Source: Trebonia sp050013875 | GTDB taxonomy: Bacteria > Actinomycetota > Actinomycetes > Streptosporangiales > Streptosporangiaceae | Assembly (NCBI GenBank): GCA_050013875.1 | Contig: JBEKEK010000042.1 | Coordinates: 14,353 to 78,352, forward strand | DNA: 64,000 bases | Direction: 5' to 3' | In this document: positions 30,733 through 40,042 of the stretch, piece after piece | Numbering within the stretch: the stretch's first letter is position 1 | Layout of the letters: each line of letters begins with the position of its first letter | Translations under genes and position numbers: made by a program | Notes under the pieces: model-generated | Databases searched by the model: none | What the model saw: the letters and a program-made list of their open reading frames with translations, nothing else | What the model was told of the DNA's origin: nothing

Positions 30733-32265
30733 ATGGCCACCATTGACATGACCGCGGCCTCCGTCGCGGAGAGCGCCAAGCTGCAACGGCACTTCGGCCG
30801 CTTCGACATCCTGTTCTTCCTGATCTGCACGATCGTCGGAGTGGACACCATCGCCACCGTGGCCGAGGGTGGCGGGCAGGCGTTCACCTGGATGATGGTC
30901 TTCGCGCTGGTGTTCTTCGTGCCCCAGGCGCTGCTGTTCGCCGAGCTCGGCACCGCGTTCCCGCAGGAGGGCGGTCCGTACCTGTGGACCAGGCTGGCGT
31001 TCGGGCACCTCGCGGGGGCGGTCAACGACTTCCTGTACTGGATCACCAACCCGGTCTGGATCGGCGGGTCGCTGACCGCCTCCTGCATCGGCGGGGTGGT
31101 GATCTTCTTCAACCACGGCAACTCGCTGTCCACCACGATGACCTACGTGGTGGCGCTGGTGTTCGTCTGGATCACGATCGTCTCGGCCATCGCCTCCTTC
31201 CGCTACGGCAAGTGGCTGCCCACGGCGGGCGCGTTCGCCCGGTTCCTGGTGCTCGGCCTGTTCACCATCACGGTGGCCATCTACGCGGCCAAGCACGGCG
31301 TGCACGGCCTCGGAGCCGGCAGCTACAAGCCCTCGGCTAGCGGGTTCGTGCTGCTTACCGGCGTCCTGCTGTTCAACTTCGTCGGCTTCGAGCTGCCCAG
31401 CAGCGCCGGCGAGGAGATGATCAACCCGCAGCGCGACGTGCCGTTCAGCATCGCGCGGTCAGCGGTCGGCAGCGTCATCCTCTACGCGCTGCCGGTACTC
31501 GGCATCCTGATCGTGCTGCCGAACACGGCCGTGCAGAACTTCTCCGGGTTCGCCAGCGCGATGCAGGACGCCTTCACCGTCTACGGCGGCCACGTCGCCT
31601 CCGACGGAACGGTGACGCTGAGCGGCGCGGGGACCGCCCTGGGGGACATCTGCGCGATCTTGTTCATCGTCTGCCTCATCACCTCCGGCGCGACCTGGAT
31701 CATGGGCTCGGACCGGGCCCTGGCGGTGTCCTGCTACGACGGCGCCGGCCCGCGGTTCCTCGGCGTGATCGACGCCAAGTTCGGTACGCCGGTGCGGGTG
31801 AACATCTTCTCCGGTCTGGTCGCGTCGGTCGTGGTGGTGCTGGCCACCGAGCTCACCAACGGCAACGCGGCGAAATACTTCGGCGCGGTGCTCGGCGTGA
31901 CGATCTCCACCACGCTGATCAGCTACCTGCTCATCTACCCGGCGCTGTGGAAGCTGCGCCGCAGCCACCCGGACGTTCCCCGGCCGTTCCGGATGCCGTT
32001 CTACCGGGTCCTGACGGTGCTGCTGATGGTCTTGGTGGCGATCGCCTCGGTGCAGTTGATCGCCCCTGGGCTCGGCGACTCGTGGTTCGGGAGCGATTTC
32101 ATCCCCGACGGCTGGTCGTACAGCGAACGGTACGTCTATTTGTGGACCGAGCTGATCCCGGTGCTCCTCTTCATCTGCGTCGGCGTGCTCTTCTGGTGGC
32201 TCGGCCGCAAGACCCGGGCCCAGGTCGTCGCCCGCCCCGTCGAGGCCGTCGCGTCGGTGGAGTAG
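30733..32265 (+). CDS. APC-superfamily amino-acid permease
   Basis: 510-residue integral membrane transporter. Helix 1 region FDILFFLICTIVGVDTIATVAEGGGQAF, helix 3 onward FPQEGGPYLWTRLAFGHLAGA, and GFELPSSAGEEMINPQRDVPFSIARS are diagnostic of the amino acid/glutamate-GABA-type APC family; twelve or more hydrophobic stretches are visible. Start 30733 has AGGGGG at proper spacing; ATG 30712 would add seven residues. Substrate unknown. Two palindromes in the 135-base leader suggest regulation. Confidence 0.87.
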   Translation: MATIDMTAASVAESAKLQRHFGRFDILFFLICTIVGVDTIATVAEGGGQAFTWMMVFALVFFVPQALLFAELGTAFPQEGGPYLWTRLAFGHLAGAVNDFLYWITNPVWIGGSLTASCIGGVVIFFNHGNSLSTTMTYVVALVFVWITIVSAIASFRYGKWLPTAGAFARFLVLGLFTITVAIYAAKHGVHGLGAGSYKPSASGFVLLTGVLLFNFVGFELPSSAGEEMINPQRDVPFSIARSAVGSVILYALPVLGILIVLPNTAVQNFSGFASAMQDAFTVYGGHVASDGTVTLSGAGTALGDICAILFIVCLITSGATWIMGSDRALAVSCYDGAGPRFLGVIDAKFGTPVRVNIFSGLVASVVVVLATELTNGNAAKYFGAVLGVTISTTLISYLLIYPALWKLRRSHPDVPRPFRMPFYRVLTVLLMVLVAIASVQLIAPGLGDSWFGSDFIPDGWSYSERYVYLWTELIPVLLFICVGVLFWWLGRKTRAQVVARPVEAVASVE

Positions 32266-32281
32266 CCGCGCGCGTTCACGG

Positions 32282-33382
32282 CTACGGGGCGATCACCGAC
32301 AGCGACCAGCCGATCATGACCGCATCAGTGATCGGTGCCGTGGTCGACAGCGCGAGGTCGTGCCCGGTGCCGGGGATCGTCACCACCGTCAGGTGAGCGG
32401 CTGGCGGGTAGTACCGCGACTCAAAGGCCCGCACAGAGGCCGCGCTGTCGCAGTTGTAGGCGGTGACGCCGGTGCAGAAGAGGTTGTCGTCGGCTCCGAC
32501 CGCCACCAGGACAGGAACGGAAATCTGATCGGAGGCCTGCTGGGCAGCGGGCAGTGCCAGCATCGAGGTGGCGCCCGCGAGCACCGGCACCGTGACGGTG
32601 TCCTTATCGGCTTCGTCTCCTGTCACCACGTTCTGATTCGCGGTCCGGGGGTCATAGAAGATGGCGCCGCGAGTGCCCGGCTCGGTCGTCAGGTAGCCGG
32701 TATCCAGGCCGGAGGTAGCGAATCGCGGATCGAGGACGGCCGGGTACAGGTCCCCCTCGAGCACGGAGATGTCAGGGCTGAGCGCGTGCAGGGCGCCCGT
32801 GATGATCACCGCGTTCACATCCTGGTACGCGGCGGCCTCGAGCCATGCGTCAACCGAGCCGATCGAGTGGCCCACGGTGATCACGTGGGGAAACACGTGC
32901 CCGTCGACGGTGCCCGTGCGCAGCGCGGTGATCACGTCGTGCAGTGCCACCGCCTCCGCGGTCAGGGTGACGTCCGCGCTCGGCGGGTGCGAGCTGTTGC
33001 CCTGGCCGATCGGATCGACGTCAAACGTGGCATAGCCGGCCGCGGTTGCCGCATCGACATAGGAGTAGTACCCATCCCCGTACGGGAAGTTCCAGTACAG
33101 GTGGTTATAGGTCGCGCCGGGAACGAGAACCTGCACGGTAGCTGGCTCCCGCTGCCCGCGGTAGCAGAGCTGCCCCCACATGGACTGGTCGGCCGGCCCC
33201 GGATCGGCGATGGCCACCTGCACGGTCCGCGCTGAGCAGTTCAGCGCGGACAGCGTGGCCGCCCGGGCGGCATTTGGCCCGGAGGCTAGCGCGCAGAGTG
33301 CCGTTACGGAGACCGCCACCACGGCCGGTTTCGTGAATCGGCGTCGCGGCAGGCGGCCGACTGGGGGGATTTGCTGACGCAT
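32282..33382 (-). CDS. Secreted alpha/beta hydrolase (lipase-like)
   Basis: 366 residues with an N-terminal Arg-rich signal peptide (RRRFTKPAVVAVSVTALCALASG, cleavage near NAARA-A). Mature enzyme has VQVLVPGATYNHLYW, nucleophile elbow GHSIGS, and catalytic His in PGTGHDLALS; three or four Cys could form disulfides, including CSARTVQ and FCTGVTAYNCDS. Extracellular esterase or lipase of unknown substrate. Convergent with the permease; divergent from the LAL regulator. Confidence 0.82.
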   Translation of the reverse strand: MRQQIPPVGRLPRRRFTKPAVVAVSVTALCALASGPNAARAATLSALNCSARTVQVAIADPGPADQSMWGQLCYRGQREPATVQVLVPGATYNHLYWNFPYGDGYYSYVDAATAAGYATFDVDPIGQGNSSHPPSADVTLTAEAVALHDVITALRTGTVDGHVFPHVITVGHSIGSVDAWLEAAAYQDVNAVIITGALHALSPDISVLEGDLYPAVLDPRFATSGLDTGYLTTEPGTRGAIFYDPRTANQNVVTGDEADKDTVTVPVLAGATSMLALPAAQQASDQISVPVLVAVGADDNLFCTGVTAYNCDSAASVRAFESRYYPPAAHLTVVTIPGTGHDLALSTTAPITDAVMIGWSLSVIAP

Positions 33383-33543
33383 TGCGGACGTCCTTTCCTG
33401 GTGAATTCCGGGGCCGCCGCGCGCCGCGGCCTGGCCCCCGACAGCCTCGGCCCAGACCGGGCTGCCCGCAGGTTGCTGCGCTTGAATCGTCCGGGCCGGC
33501 GCGGGCCGGGCGCGTCACGGTAGGCACCACAGTTATTTGCGGC

Positions 33544-33578
33544 ATTGCCCGGCAATAGTGCGTTAGCCGGTTATTGCC
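33544..33578. promoter_or_regulatory. ATTGCC inverted-repeat cluster
   Basis: ATTGCC-C-GGCAAT at 33544-33556 and a further TATTGCC at 33572-33578 (inverse of GGCAATA at 33551). Lies 15-49 bases before the LAL start in the divergent gap; candidate regulator site. Confidence 0.35.
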
Positions 33579-33592
33579 TACGCTTTCCAGTC

Positions 33593-36424
33593 ATGAGGGA
33601 AGAAGGGCCAACTCGCCCGTTGCTTGATCGCGACGCCGAACTCGGCGTGATTTCGGCGGCGGTGGCATCAGCGCGCGCCGGGGCAGGGGCGGCCGTCCTG
33701 GTCGAAGGCGCGGGCGGGATCGGCAAGACCAGCCTGCTGACGCAGGCCTGTGAGCAGGCTGCCCGGGCCGGCCTGACCGTGCTGGCGGCGAGATCGGCGG
33801 AGTTCGAGAGTGGCTACGCCTGGGGCGTGGCGCGGCAGCTGTTCGCGCCCGCGACCCGGAGCATCGGCCTGGGTGCGGCCGGTGATGCGGCCAGGCTGGC
33901 CGCTCCGGCTATCACACCCGGTACCCGGCGGTCCGAGGAAGACTCGTTCTCGGTGTTGCACGGCTTGTACTGGCTGACCGCGGGCATCGCCCAGCAGGCG
34001 CCCTTGCTGCTGGCAGTCGATGACCTGCACTGGGCGGATCAGCCATCCTTGCGGTTCATCGGGCACCTAGCCCGCCGCCTGGACGGGCTGCCGGTCGCGC
34101 TCGTGCTGACGGTCCGCGAACCGCGATCAGGGACCGCGCAGGAGAAGGCGCTCACCGCCGGCCTTGCCGCGGAACCCGGCGTCACCGTCCTGCGCCCGGC
34201 CGCGCTCGGCCGCGTCGCGTGCACCGAGCTGGTCCGCGAGGCGCTGGGCGGGCAGCCGTCCACTGCCTTCCAGGACGCCTGCCGTGAGCTCACCGGGGGG
34301 AATCCGCTGCTGCTGCGAGCACTTCTGACCAGCCTGGTGGCCGAGGACATCACCGGTCAGGACGCGGACGTGCCGCACCTTGGCCGGCTGACGCCGGGCA
34401 CGGTCTCCCGCAGCGTGCTGCTGCGGCTTGGCCGGATGTCCCCGGCCTCGCTTGCCGCTGCCCGCGCGATCGCGGTGCTCGGCACGGCCGCCACGACGGC
34501 GCGGGCCGCCCAGCTTTCCGGTCTCGACGGCGACGCCTGCGCCGAGGCGGTCGGGGCGCTGATGGCTGAGCAGCTAGTCGCGGGCGAGCAGATGCTCGGC
34601 TTCGTGCATCCGCTCGTGCGCTCCGCGGTCTACGAGGATCTGGCTCGTCCGGTCCGCCAGCGCTGGCACGCGCGGGCCGCGCGGATGCTCGACCACGAAA
34701 ACGCCGCACCGGAGGAGGTCACCGTTCACCTGCTGGCCTCGGCGCCGACGGGCGACGGCTGGGTGGTGGGCAAGCTGCGCCGGGCCGCTGTCGACGCCCG
34801 CGGCCGCGGCGCCGCCGATGTGGCCGTGCTGTGCATGCAACGGGCGCTGGCGGAGCCGCCGGCCGCTGGTGTGCGCGCCGATGTGCTGTTCGAGCTTGGC
34901 TCGCTGGAGACGATGCAAGATCCCGCGACCTCGGTCACGCATCTGCGCCAGGCACTGGCTGACACCGCCGGGTGGCCTCGGCGGGGGCAGATCTCGCTCG
35001 CCCTGGCCGAGGCACTGGCGCTCGGCGGCCAGTTCGCGGCGGGCGTGGACGTGCTCGGCAGGGCGTCGGCCGAGGCCGTCGATGAGCGGTCCCGTGAGGG
35101 CTTGCAGGCGGCGCTGTTCAACACCGCGCGGATGGATCTCGGCACCCGGGCGGCCACCGGACCGCTGCTGGAGCGAGTGCAGGCCGCGGCCGCGCGCGGC
35201 GAGCGACTTGAACCGCAGCTGGCGGCCAACTTGGCGATCGAGCTCGCCGCGGCCGGGCTGGACCGAGCCGCCGCCACCCGCAGCGCTCGCGAGGCGCTGA
35301 CGGCGATACCGCTGCTGATGTCGGTCAGCGCCGCCGCGCTACCGGAGACGATATCGGTGCTGCTGTTCGCTGACGAAGCCGCCGAGGCGCGGGCCGCGGC
35401 TCAGGAGTGGCTGCGGCTCGCGCGGCAGCAGGGATCGCTGCCGTCAGCCGCGGTCGCGGAAGGATTCTCATCGTTGGTCGCCCTCTACGGCGGCGAGATC
35501 AGCGATGCCGTGGCGTACGGATCGCAGGGTATGGCCGGAACCCCGAACATCTGGATCTCGACGATCATCTCCTCGTTCGTCGTCCGCGCGCTCATCGATC
35601 GCGGCGAGCTGGATCAGGCCAGCGCCCTGCTGACCGAGCACGGCCTGGCCGGCGCCTTGCCGCCGAGCTGGCCGCACAATCTCGTCCGGCATGCCAGGGG
35701 ATGCCTGCACGCGGCCGCGGGCGACCACGCTGCCGCCGTCGCGGACCTGCTGGCCGCGGGGGACCAGGCGGACCAGTGGCGCATTCCCAATCCGGCGATC
35801 CTGCCGTGGCGGTCGGACGCCGCCCTGTCGCTGGCGGCGGTGGGCGACAGGGACCGGGCGCGCCGTCTGGCCGTGACGGAGGTGGCAGCCGCCCGCGGGT
35901 GGGGCGCGGGCCGGGCATTGGGCATCGCGCTGCGCGCCGCGGGCCTGGTTGAAGGGCAGGGCGGCGGGACGGACCTGCTGGCCGAGGCCGTCGTTGTGCT
36001 TCGGCCGTCGCCCGCGCCGCTGGAGCTGGCGCGTGCGCTGGTCGATCTCGGGGCGGCCGAGCGCAGGTCCGGGTCCCGTGCCAAGGCGCGCGAGACCCTG
36101 CGGGAGGGCCTGGATCTTGCCTACCGGCAGGGTGGCCTGCGCCTGGCCGAGCGGGCCAGACGGGAGCTGGTGATCGCGGGTGGCAAACCCCGGCGGGATG
36201 CCATCCGCGGCCGGGACGCCCTCACCCCGAGCGAACTGCGGGTGGCGGAACTCGCCGCCAGCGGGCAGACGAACCGGCAGATCGCGCAGGCGCTGTTCAT
36301 TACCCAGCGGACGGTGGAGAACCACCTGACGAGCACGTACGGGAAGCTCGGCATCGGGTCAAGGTCCGAGCTGGCCGGTTCGCTGGCCGGCCGTCGGCCT
36401 GCGGGCAGGCCGGGCGGGATCTAA
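33593..36424 (+). CDS. LAL-type LuxR regulator with AAA ATPase domain
   Basis: 943-residue large ATP-binding LuxR-family regulator. N-terminal AAA_16 ATPase: Walker A VEGAGGIGKTSLLTQ (about residues 37-51) and Walker B PLLLAVDDLHWADQ; a long helical TPR-like middle; C-terminal LuxR helix-turn-helix LTPSELRVAELAASGQTNRQIAQALFITQRTVENHL. Such proteins activate secondary-metabolite or catabolic genes in response to a ligand. The divergent secreted hydrolase is a possible target. Start ATG 33593 matches the family N-terminus (LLDRDAELGVI). Confidence 0.92.
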   Translation: MREEGPTRPLLDRDAELGVISAAVASARAGAGAAVLVEGAGGIGKTSLLTQACEQAARAGLTVLAARSAEFESGYAWGVARQLFAPATRSIGLGAAGDAARLAAPAITPGTRRSEEDSFSVLHGLYWLTAGIAQQAPLLLAVDDLHWADQPSLRFIGHLARRLDGLPVALVLTVREPRSGTAQEKALTAGLAAEPGVTVLRPAALGRVACTELVREALGGQPSTAFQDACRELTGGNPLLLRALLTSLVAEDITGQDADVPHLGRLTPGTVSRSVLLRLGRMSPASLAAARAIAVLGTAATTARAAQLSGLDGDACAEAVGALMAEQLVAGEQMLGFVHPLVRSAVYEDLARPVRQRWHARAARMLDHENAAPEEVTVHLLASAPTGDGWVVGKLRRAAVDARGRGAADVAVLCMQRALAEPPAAGVRADVLFELGSLETMQDPATSVTHLRQALADTAGWPRRGQISLALAEALALGGQFAAGVDVLGRASAEAVDERSREGLQAALFNTARMDLGTRAATGPLLERVQAAAARGERLEPQLAANLAIELAAAGLDRAAATRSAREALTAIPLLMSVSAAALPETISVLLFADEAAEARAAAQEWLRLARQQGSLPSAAVAEGFSSLVALYGGEISDAVAYGSQGMAGTPNIWISTIISSFVVRALIDRGELDQASALLTEHGLAGALPPSWPHNLVRHARGCLHAAAGDHAAAVADLLAAGDQADQWRIPNPAILPWRSDAALSLAAVGDRDRARRLAVTEVAAARGWGAGRALGIALRAAGLVEGQGGGTDLLAEAVVVLRPSPAPLELARALVDLGAAERRSGSRAKARETLREGLDLAYRQGGLRLAERARRELVIAGGKPRRDAIRGRDALTPSELRVAELAASGQTNRQIAQALFITQRTVENHLTSTYGKLGIGSRSELAGSLAGRRPAGRPGGI

Positions 36425-36431
36425 CCCGCCA

Positions 36432-36462
36432 GGCAGCGCCGCGACGACGTCGCGGCGCTGCC
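36432..36462. terminator. Strong bidirectional terminator hairpin
   Basis: Perfect 15-bp arms GGCAGCGCCGCGACG and CGTCGCGGCGCTGCC separated by one base, 8 bases after the LAL stop and 24 bases before the end of the convergent gene. No T-tract. Confidence 0.75.
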
Positions 36463-36485
36463 CGCCCCTCCTCGGCCGCCGGGTG

Positions 36486-37004
36486 CTAGAGCTTGACGTG
36501 GCCCGTGGCGGTGATGGTCTCCTCGTTTACGACCGGGTTCGCGTTGAAGTTGCACGCGCCCTTCTTGGTCCGGCTGGCGATGCCCAGGAAGTTGATGGTG
36601 GCGTTGCCGGATCCGGTGATCCTGGCGTACTTCCCGGTTCCGCCGCCGACCGTGAACTTGCTGGTCCCCTCGAATACCCCGAGGCAGGTCGTGGGGTTGA
36701 ATTGCTGCTTGACGACATGCGTCTGCCCGCCGTGGTTGATCTTGAAGGTGCCGCCAGGCAGTTTGACGGTGTCGGTCGTGTTGCCGGCGATGTCGGTCCC
36801 GCCGGCGGTGAACACCCCGGTCGCGATGACTGAGTACCGGCTCGCGGCCGGCTGGGTGGTCATCAGGTAGAAGTGCTCGGTTCCTGATTTCGGCGGGGCG
36901 GCTGGGCGGACGCTCGCGGCCGCGAGTCCGGCACCGCCTAGCGCCGCGGCGAGCGAGACCGCTCCAGCGCCTACCGCGATCCTCATGGGCAGGGTGTGCT
37001 TCAT
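36486..37004 (-). CDS. Secreted protein of unknown function
   Basis: 172 residues. A classical signal peptide (MRIAVGAGAVSLAAALGGAGLAAASV) ends near residue 32. The mature part is beta-rich: FYLMTTQPAASRYSVIATGVFTAGG, VKLPGGTFKINHGG, TCLGVFEGTSKFTVGGGTGKYARITGSGNATINFLGIA, and one Cys pair. The alternating GTGKY/GSG pattern resembles the small secreted beta-barrel proteins common in actinomycetes, but no function is known. Its ATG overlaps the stop of the small gene upstream (ATGA). Confidence 0.75.
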   Translation of the reverse strand: MKHTLPMRIAVGAGAVSLAAALGGAGLAAASVRPAAPPKSGTEHFYLMTTQPAASRYSVIATGVFTAGGTDIAGNTTDTVKLPGGTFKINHGGQTHVVKQQFNPTTCLGVFEGTSKFTVGGGTGKYARITGSGNATINFLGIASRTKKGACNFNANPVVNEETITATGHVKL

Positions 37005-37210
37005 GGACGTTCCTCCATCTCGGTGAGCCCGCCAGGCTCGGCTGTCAGCTGCTGCAGCGCGGCGAACAGCTCTGACCAGCCGCTGAAGGGAAGCGGCGGA
37101 CGGTGGCGGCCCCGCGCTATCCCGGAGATCGGCCGCTGGTCACTGAGGGCCATCTCGAGCTGCAGGACGACCCGGCGGATGTCTTCCATGTACTGAATCG
37201 TCGGTGGCAC
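37001..37210 (-). CDS. Hypothetical small protein coupled to secreted protein
   Basis: 69 residues from GTG 37210, or 62 from ATG 37189. EDIRRVVLQLEMAL and SGWSELFAALQQL are helix-like. The stop shares ATGA with the downstream secreted-protein start, which argues that it is translated. The ribosome site is weak and no family is recognised. Confidence 0.4.
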   Translation of the reverse strand: MPPTIQYMEDIRRVVLQLEMALSDQRPISGIARGRHRPPLPFSGWSELFAALQQLTAEPGGLTEMEERP

Positions 37211-37306
37211 ACCACCCGGGGCGCCTCACGGTGCACCCCCCCAGGATTTGCCGTGTCGCGGCCCCGCTGAGGTCGTTGCGGCGGCGAAGTAACTAGACTC
37301 GGTCGG

Positions 37307-38482
37307 ATGGTGCTGATACCCGACGCCTCGCCGTTCGGCCTGGAGAATCTTCCCTACGGGGTGTTCTCCGTTGGCGGCGGGCCGGCCCGGGTCGGCGTCC
37401 GCGTCGGGGACAGCGTCATTGACCTGGCGGCGGCGCTGGGGGACGAGGTGTTCGCGGCGCCGTCGCTCAACCCGTTCATGGCGACCGGGCCCGCTAGCTG
37501 GGCGCGGGCGCGGGCCCGGATCACCGAGTTGGTCGCGGTTGACGCGCTGCCGGGTGGCGCGGTCCGCCCACTGGGCGGTGTCGAGCTACGGCTGCCGTTC
37601 GAGGTGGCCGACTACGTCGATTTTTACGCCTCCGAGGCGCACGCGTCCAACCTCGGCCGGCTGTTCCGGCCCGACAACCCCGAGCCGCTGCTGCCGAACT
37701 GGAAGCACCTGCCGGTCGGCTACCACGGCCGGGCCGGGACCGTCGTTGTCTCTGGCACCGGCATCATCCGCCCCAGCGGGCAGCGCAAGGGCCCGGCCGA
37801 CCCGGCCCCGGTGTTCGGCCCGTCGGTCCGGCTCGACATAGAGGCGGAGCTCGGGTTCGTGATCGGCGTCGGCTCGCCGCTGGGCACGCCGGTCGCCGCG
37901 GCCGACTTCGCTGACCGGGTGTTCGGCGTCGTGCTGGTCAACGACTGGTCTGCCCGCGATCTGCAGGCCTGGGAGTACGTGCCGCTCGGCCCGCACCTGG
38001 GCAAGTCGTTCGCGACCTCGGTCTCGGCCTGGGTGACGCCACTGGCGGCCCTGGCCAGCGCGCGGGTGCCGTTGCCGGGCCAGCAGCCGCCGGTGCTTCC
38101 CTACCTGCGCGAGGCGCAGGACTGGGGCCTGGACATCGACCTGGCGGTCGAGTGGAACGGCGAGGTGGTGTCCCGCCCGCCGTACGCCTCCATGTACTGG
38201 TCGCCGGCCCAGATGCTGGCGCACCTGACCGTCAACGGCGCGTCCACCCGCACCGGCGACCTGTTCGCCTCCGGCACCATCTCCGGGCCTGCCAAGGACC
38301 AGCGCGGTGCGTTCATCGAGCTGACCTGGGGCGGCGCCGAGCCGATCACGGTCAAGGGGGAGGCGCGTGCCTTCCTGGTCGATGGCGACACGGTGACCAT
38401 CACCGCCACCGCCCCGGGCACGGCCGGCCGCCGCATCGCCCTCGGCGAGGTGACCGGCGTCATCCGGCCGGCCCGCGCCTGA
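37307..38482 (+). CDS. Fumarylacetoacetase
   Basis: Hydrolyses fumarylacetoacetate (or fumarylpyruvate) in aromatic-ring catabolism. 391 residues with the N-terminal SH3-like domain and FAH fold: metal Asp and catalytic His in YVDFYASEAHA, NLGRLFRP, DIEAELGFVIG (E-x-E metal ligands), and LVNDWSARDLQAWEYVPLGP. ATG 37307 lies 7 bases after TAGACT (37294-37299), a leaderless layout. Followed by an MFS transporter gene and maleylpyruvate isomerase, consistent with a homogentisate or gentisate route. Confidence 0.94.
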   Translation: MVLIPDASPFGLENLPYGVFSVGGGPARVGVRVGDSVIDLAAALGDEVFAAPSLNPFMATGPASWARARARITELVAVDALPGGAVRPLGGVELRLPFEVADYVDFYASEAHASNLGRLFRPDNPEPLLPNWKHLPVGYHGRAGTVVVSGTGIIRPSGQRKGPADPAPVFGPSVRLDIEAELGFVIGVGSPLGTPVAAADFADRVFGVVLVNDWSARDLQAWEYVPLGPHLGKSFATSVSAWVTPLAALASARVPLPGQQPPVLPYLREAQDWGLDIDLAVEWNGEVVSRPPYASMYWSPAQMLAHLTVNGASTRTGDLFASGTISGPAKDQRGAFIELTWGGAEPITVKGEARAFLVDGDTVTITATAPGTAGRRIALGEVTGVIRPARA

Positions 38483-39941
38483 TGACTACGCCGGCGGCGA
38501 CTCCGGCGGCAGCCTCGGCGGGGGCGCTGAGGTACTCGAGCGCGCGGGGCCGGTGGGTGCTGCTCGCCACCGTCCTCGGGTCGGCGATGGCCTCGATCGA
38601 CGCCACCGTGGTGGGCATCGCGCTGCCCGCCATCGGGCGGGACTTCCACGCCGGGCTGGCCGCGCTGCAATGGGTCGTCACCGCCTACACGCTGACGCTG
38701 GCGGGCCTGCTGCTGCTCGCGGGTGCCCTCGGTGACCGGTACGGCCGCCGGCGGGTCTTCCTGATCGGCGTCGGGTGGTTCGCCATCGCCTCTGCCTTGT
38801 GCGGCATCGCGCCGAACGCGCCGGTGCTGATCGGGGCGCGGGCACTGCAGGGCGTCGGCGCCGCGCTGCTCACCCCGGGCAGCCTCGCCATCCTGCAGGC
38901 CTCCTTCCGGCCGGAGGACCGGGGCAGGGCGATCGGCGCCTGGTCGGGACTGTCCGGCGTCGGCACCGCCATCGGCCCGTTCCTCGGCGGCTGGCTGATC
39001 CAGGCGGTGTCCTGGCGGCTGATCTTCGCCATCAACCTGCCGCTGGCCGTCCTCGTGGTGGTCGTGGCCCGCCGGCACGTGCCCGAATCGCGCGACACCT
39101 CGCTGACCGGGCGGGCGGCTGGACCAGGCCCGCCCCGCTGGCGGCGCTGGTGGCAGGCGTGGTCCTGCTGGCCGCCTTCATCGGCTACGAACGCCGCCGG
39201 ACCGCGCCGCTGCTGAACCTTAAGCTGTTCGCCTCCACCCAGTTCACCGCGGCCAACACGGTGACCTTCATCGTCTACGCGGCCCTGGGCGGCACGCTGT
39301 TCCTGCTCCCGATCCAACTGCAGCAGGTATCCGGCTACACCGCGCTCGAGGCCGGCATCTCGCTGCTGCCGGTGACGGTCATCATGCTGTTGCTGTCCGC
39401 CCGTTCCGGCGCGCTGGCCGCCCGCATCGGCCCGCGCCTGCAGATGACCGTCGGGCCGCTCCTGCTCGCCGTCGGCCTGGCCCTGTTCGGCCGCATCGGC
39501 GCGTCCGGCGGCTACGTCACCGAGGTGCTCCCCGCCGTCATCGTCTTCGGGCTCGGCGTGGCCGCCAACGTCGCCCCGCTGACCACGACCGTGCTGGCCG
39601 CCGTCCCGGCCGAGCACGCCGGGATGGCGTCGGCGGTCAACAACGACGTCGCCCGCGCCGCCTCGCTCATCGCGGTCGCGGTGCTCCCCGCCGCGGCGGG
39701 CCTGTCCGGGAGCTCGTATTTGCATCCGGCGCAATTCTCGGCCGGATTCCACACCGCGTCCTATATTTCGGCCGGGCTGTGCGTGTTCGGCGGCGTGCTG
39801 GCGGCCCTCACCATCCGCAATCCCGCCCGCCCGCCGGCGCCGGCCTCGCCCGACTCGGCCACGGTACCGCCGCCGCCGACGCCGGGCCGGGGGCTGACCT
39901 GCGGGCTGGACGCCCCGCCGGCCCACGCCGCACAGCGGTAG
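38482..39941 (+). pseudogene. MFS transporter broken by internal deletion and frameshift
   Basis: Starts at ATG 38482, overlapping the fumarylacetoacetase stop by one base. The first frame encodes helices 1-6 of a DHA2-type transporter (SMASIDATVVGIALPAI-like start, GDRYGRRRVFLIG motif A, GPFLGGWLIQAVSWRLIF) to about 39115, then turns to nonsense and stops at 39216. A second frame resumes at about 39115 with GGWTRPAPLAALVAGVVLLAAFIGYERR and continues through the remaining helices to 39941. The usual helix 7 region (about 25-30 residues) is missing, so a non-multiple-of-three deletion fits. Sequencing error alone would not explain the missing segment. Confidence 0.8.
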
Positions 39942-40042
39942 CGGCGGCCGGGTGCCGGCCCGGCCGGTCCGTCACGCTTGCGGGCATGGCTTTATCATCG
40001 CCCGGTAGGACTGCAATGAAGACGCGAGAGAAGGTAGCGGCG

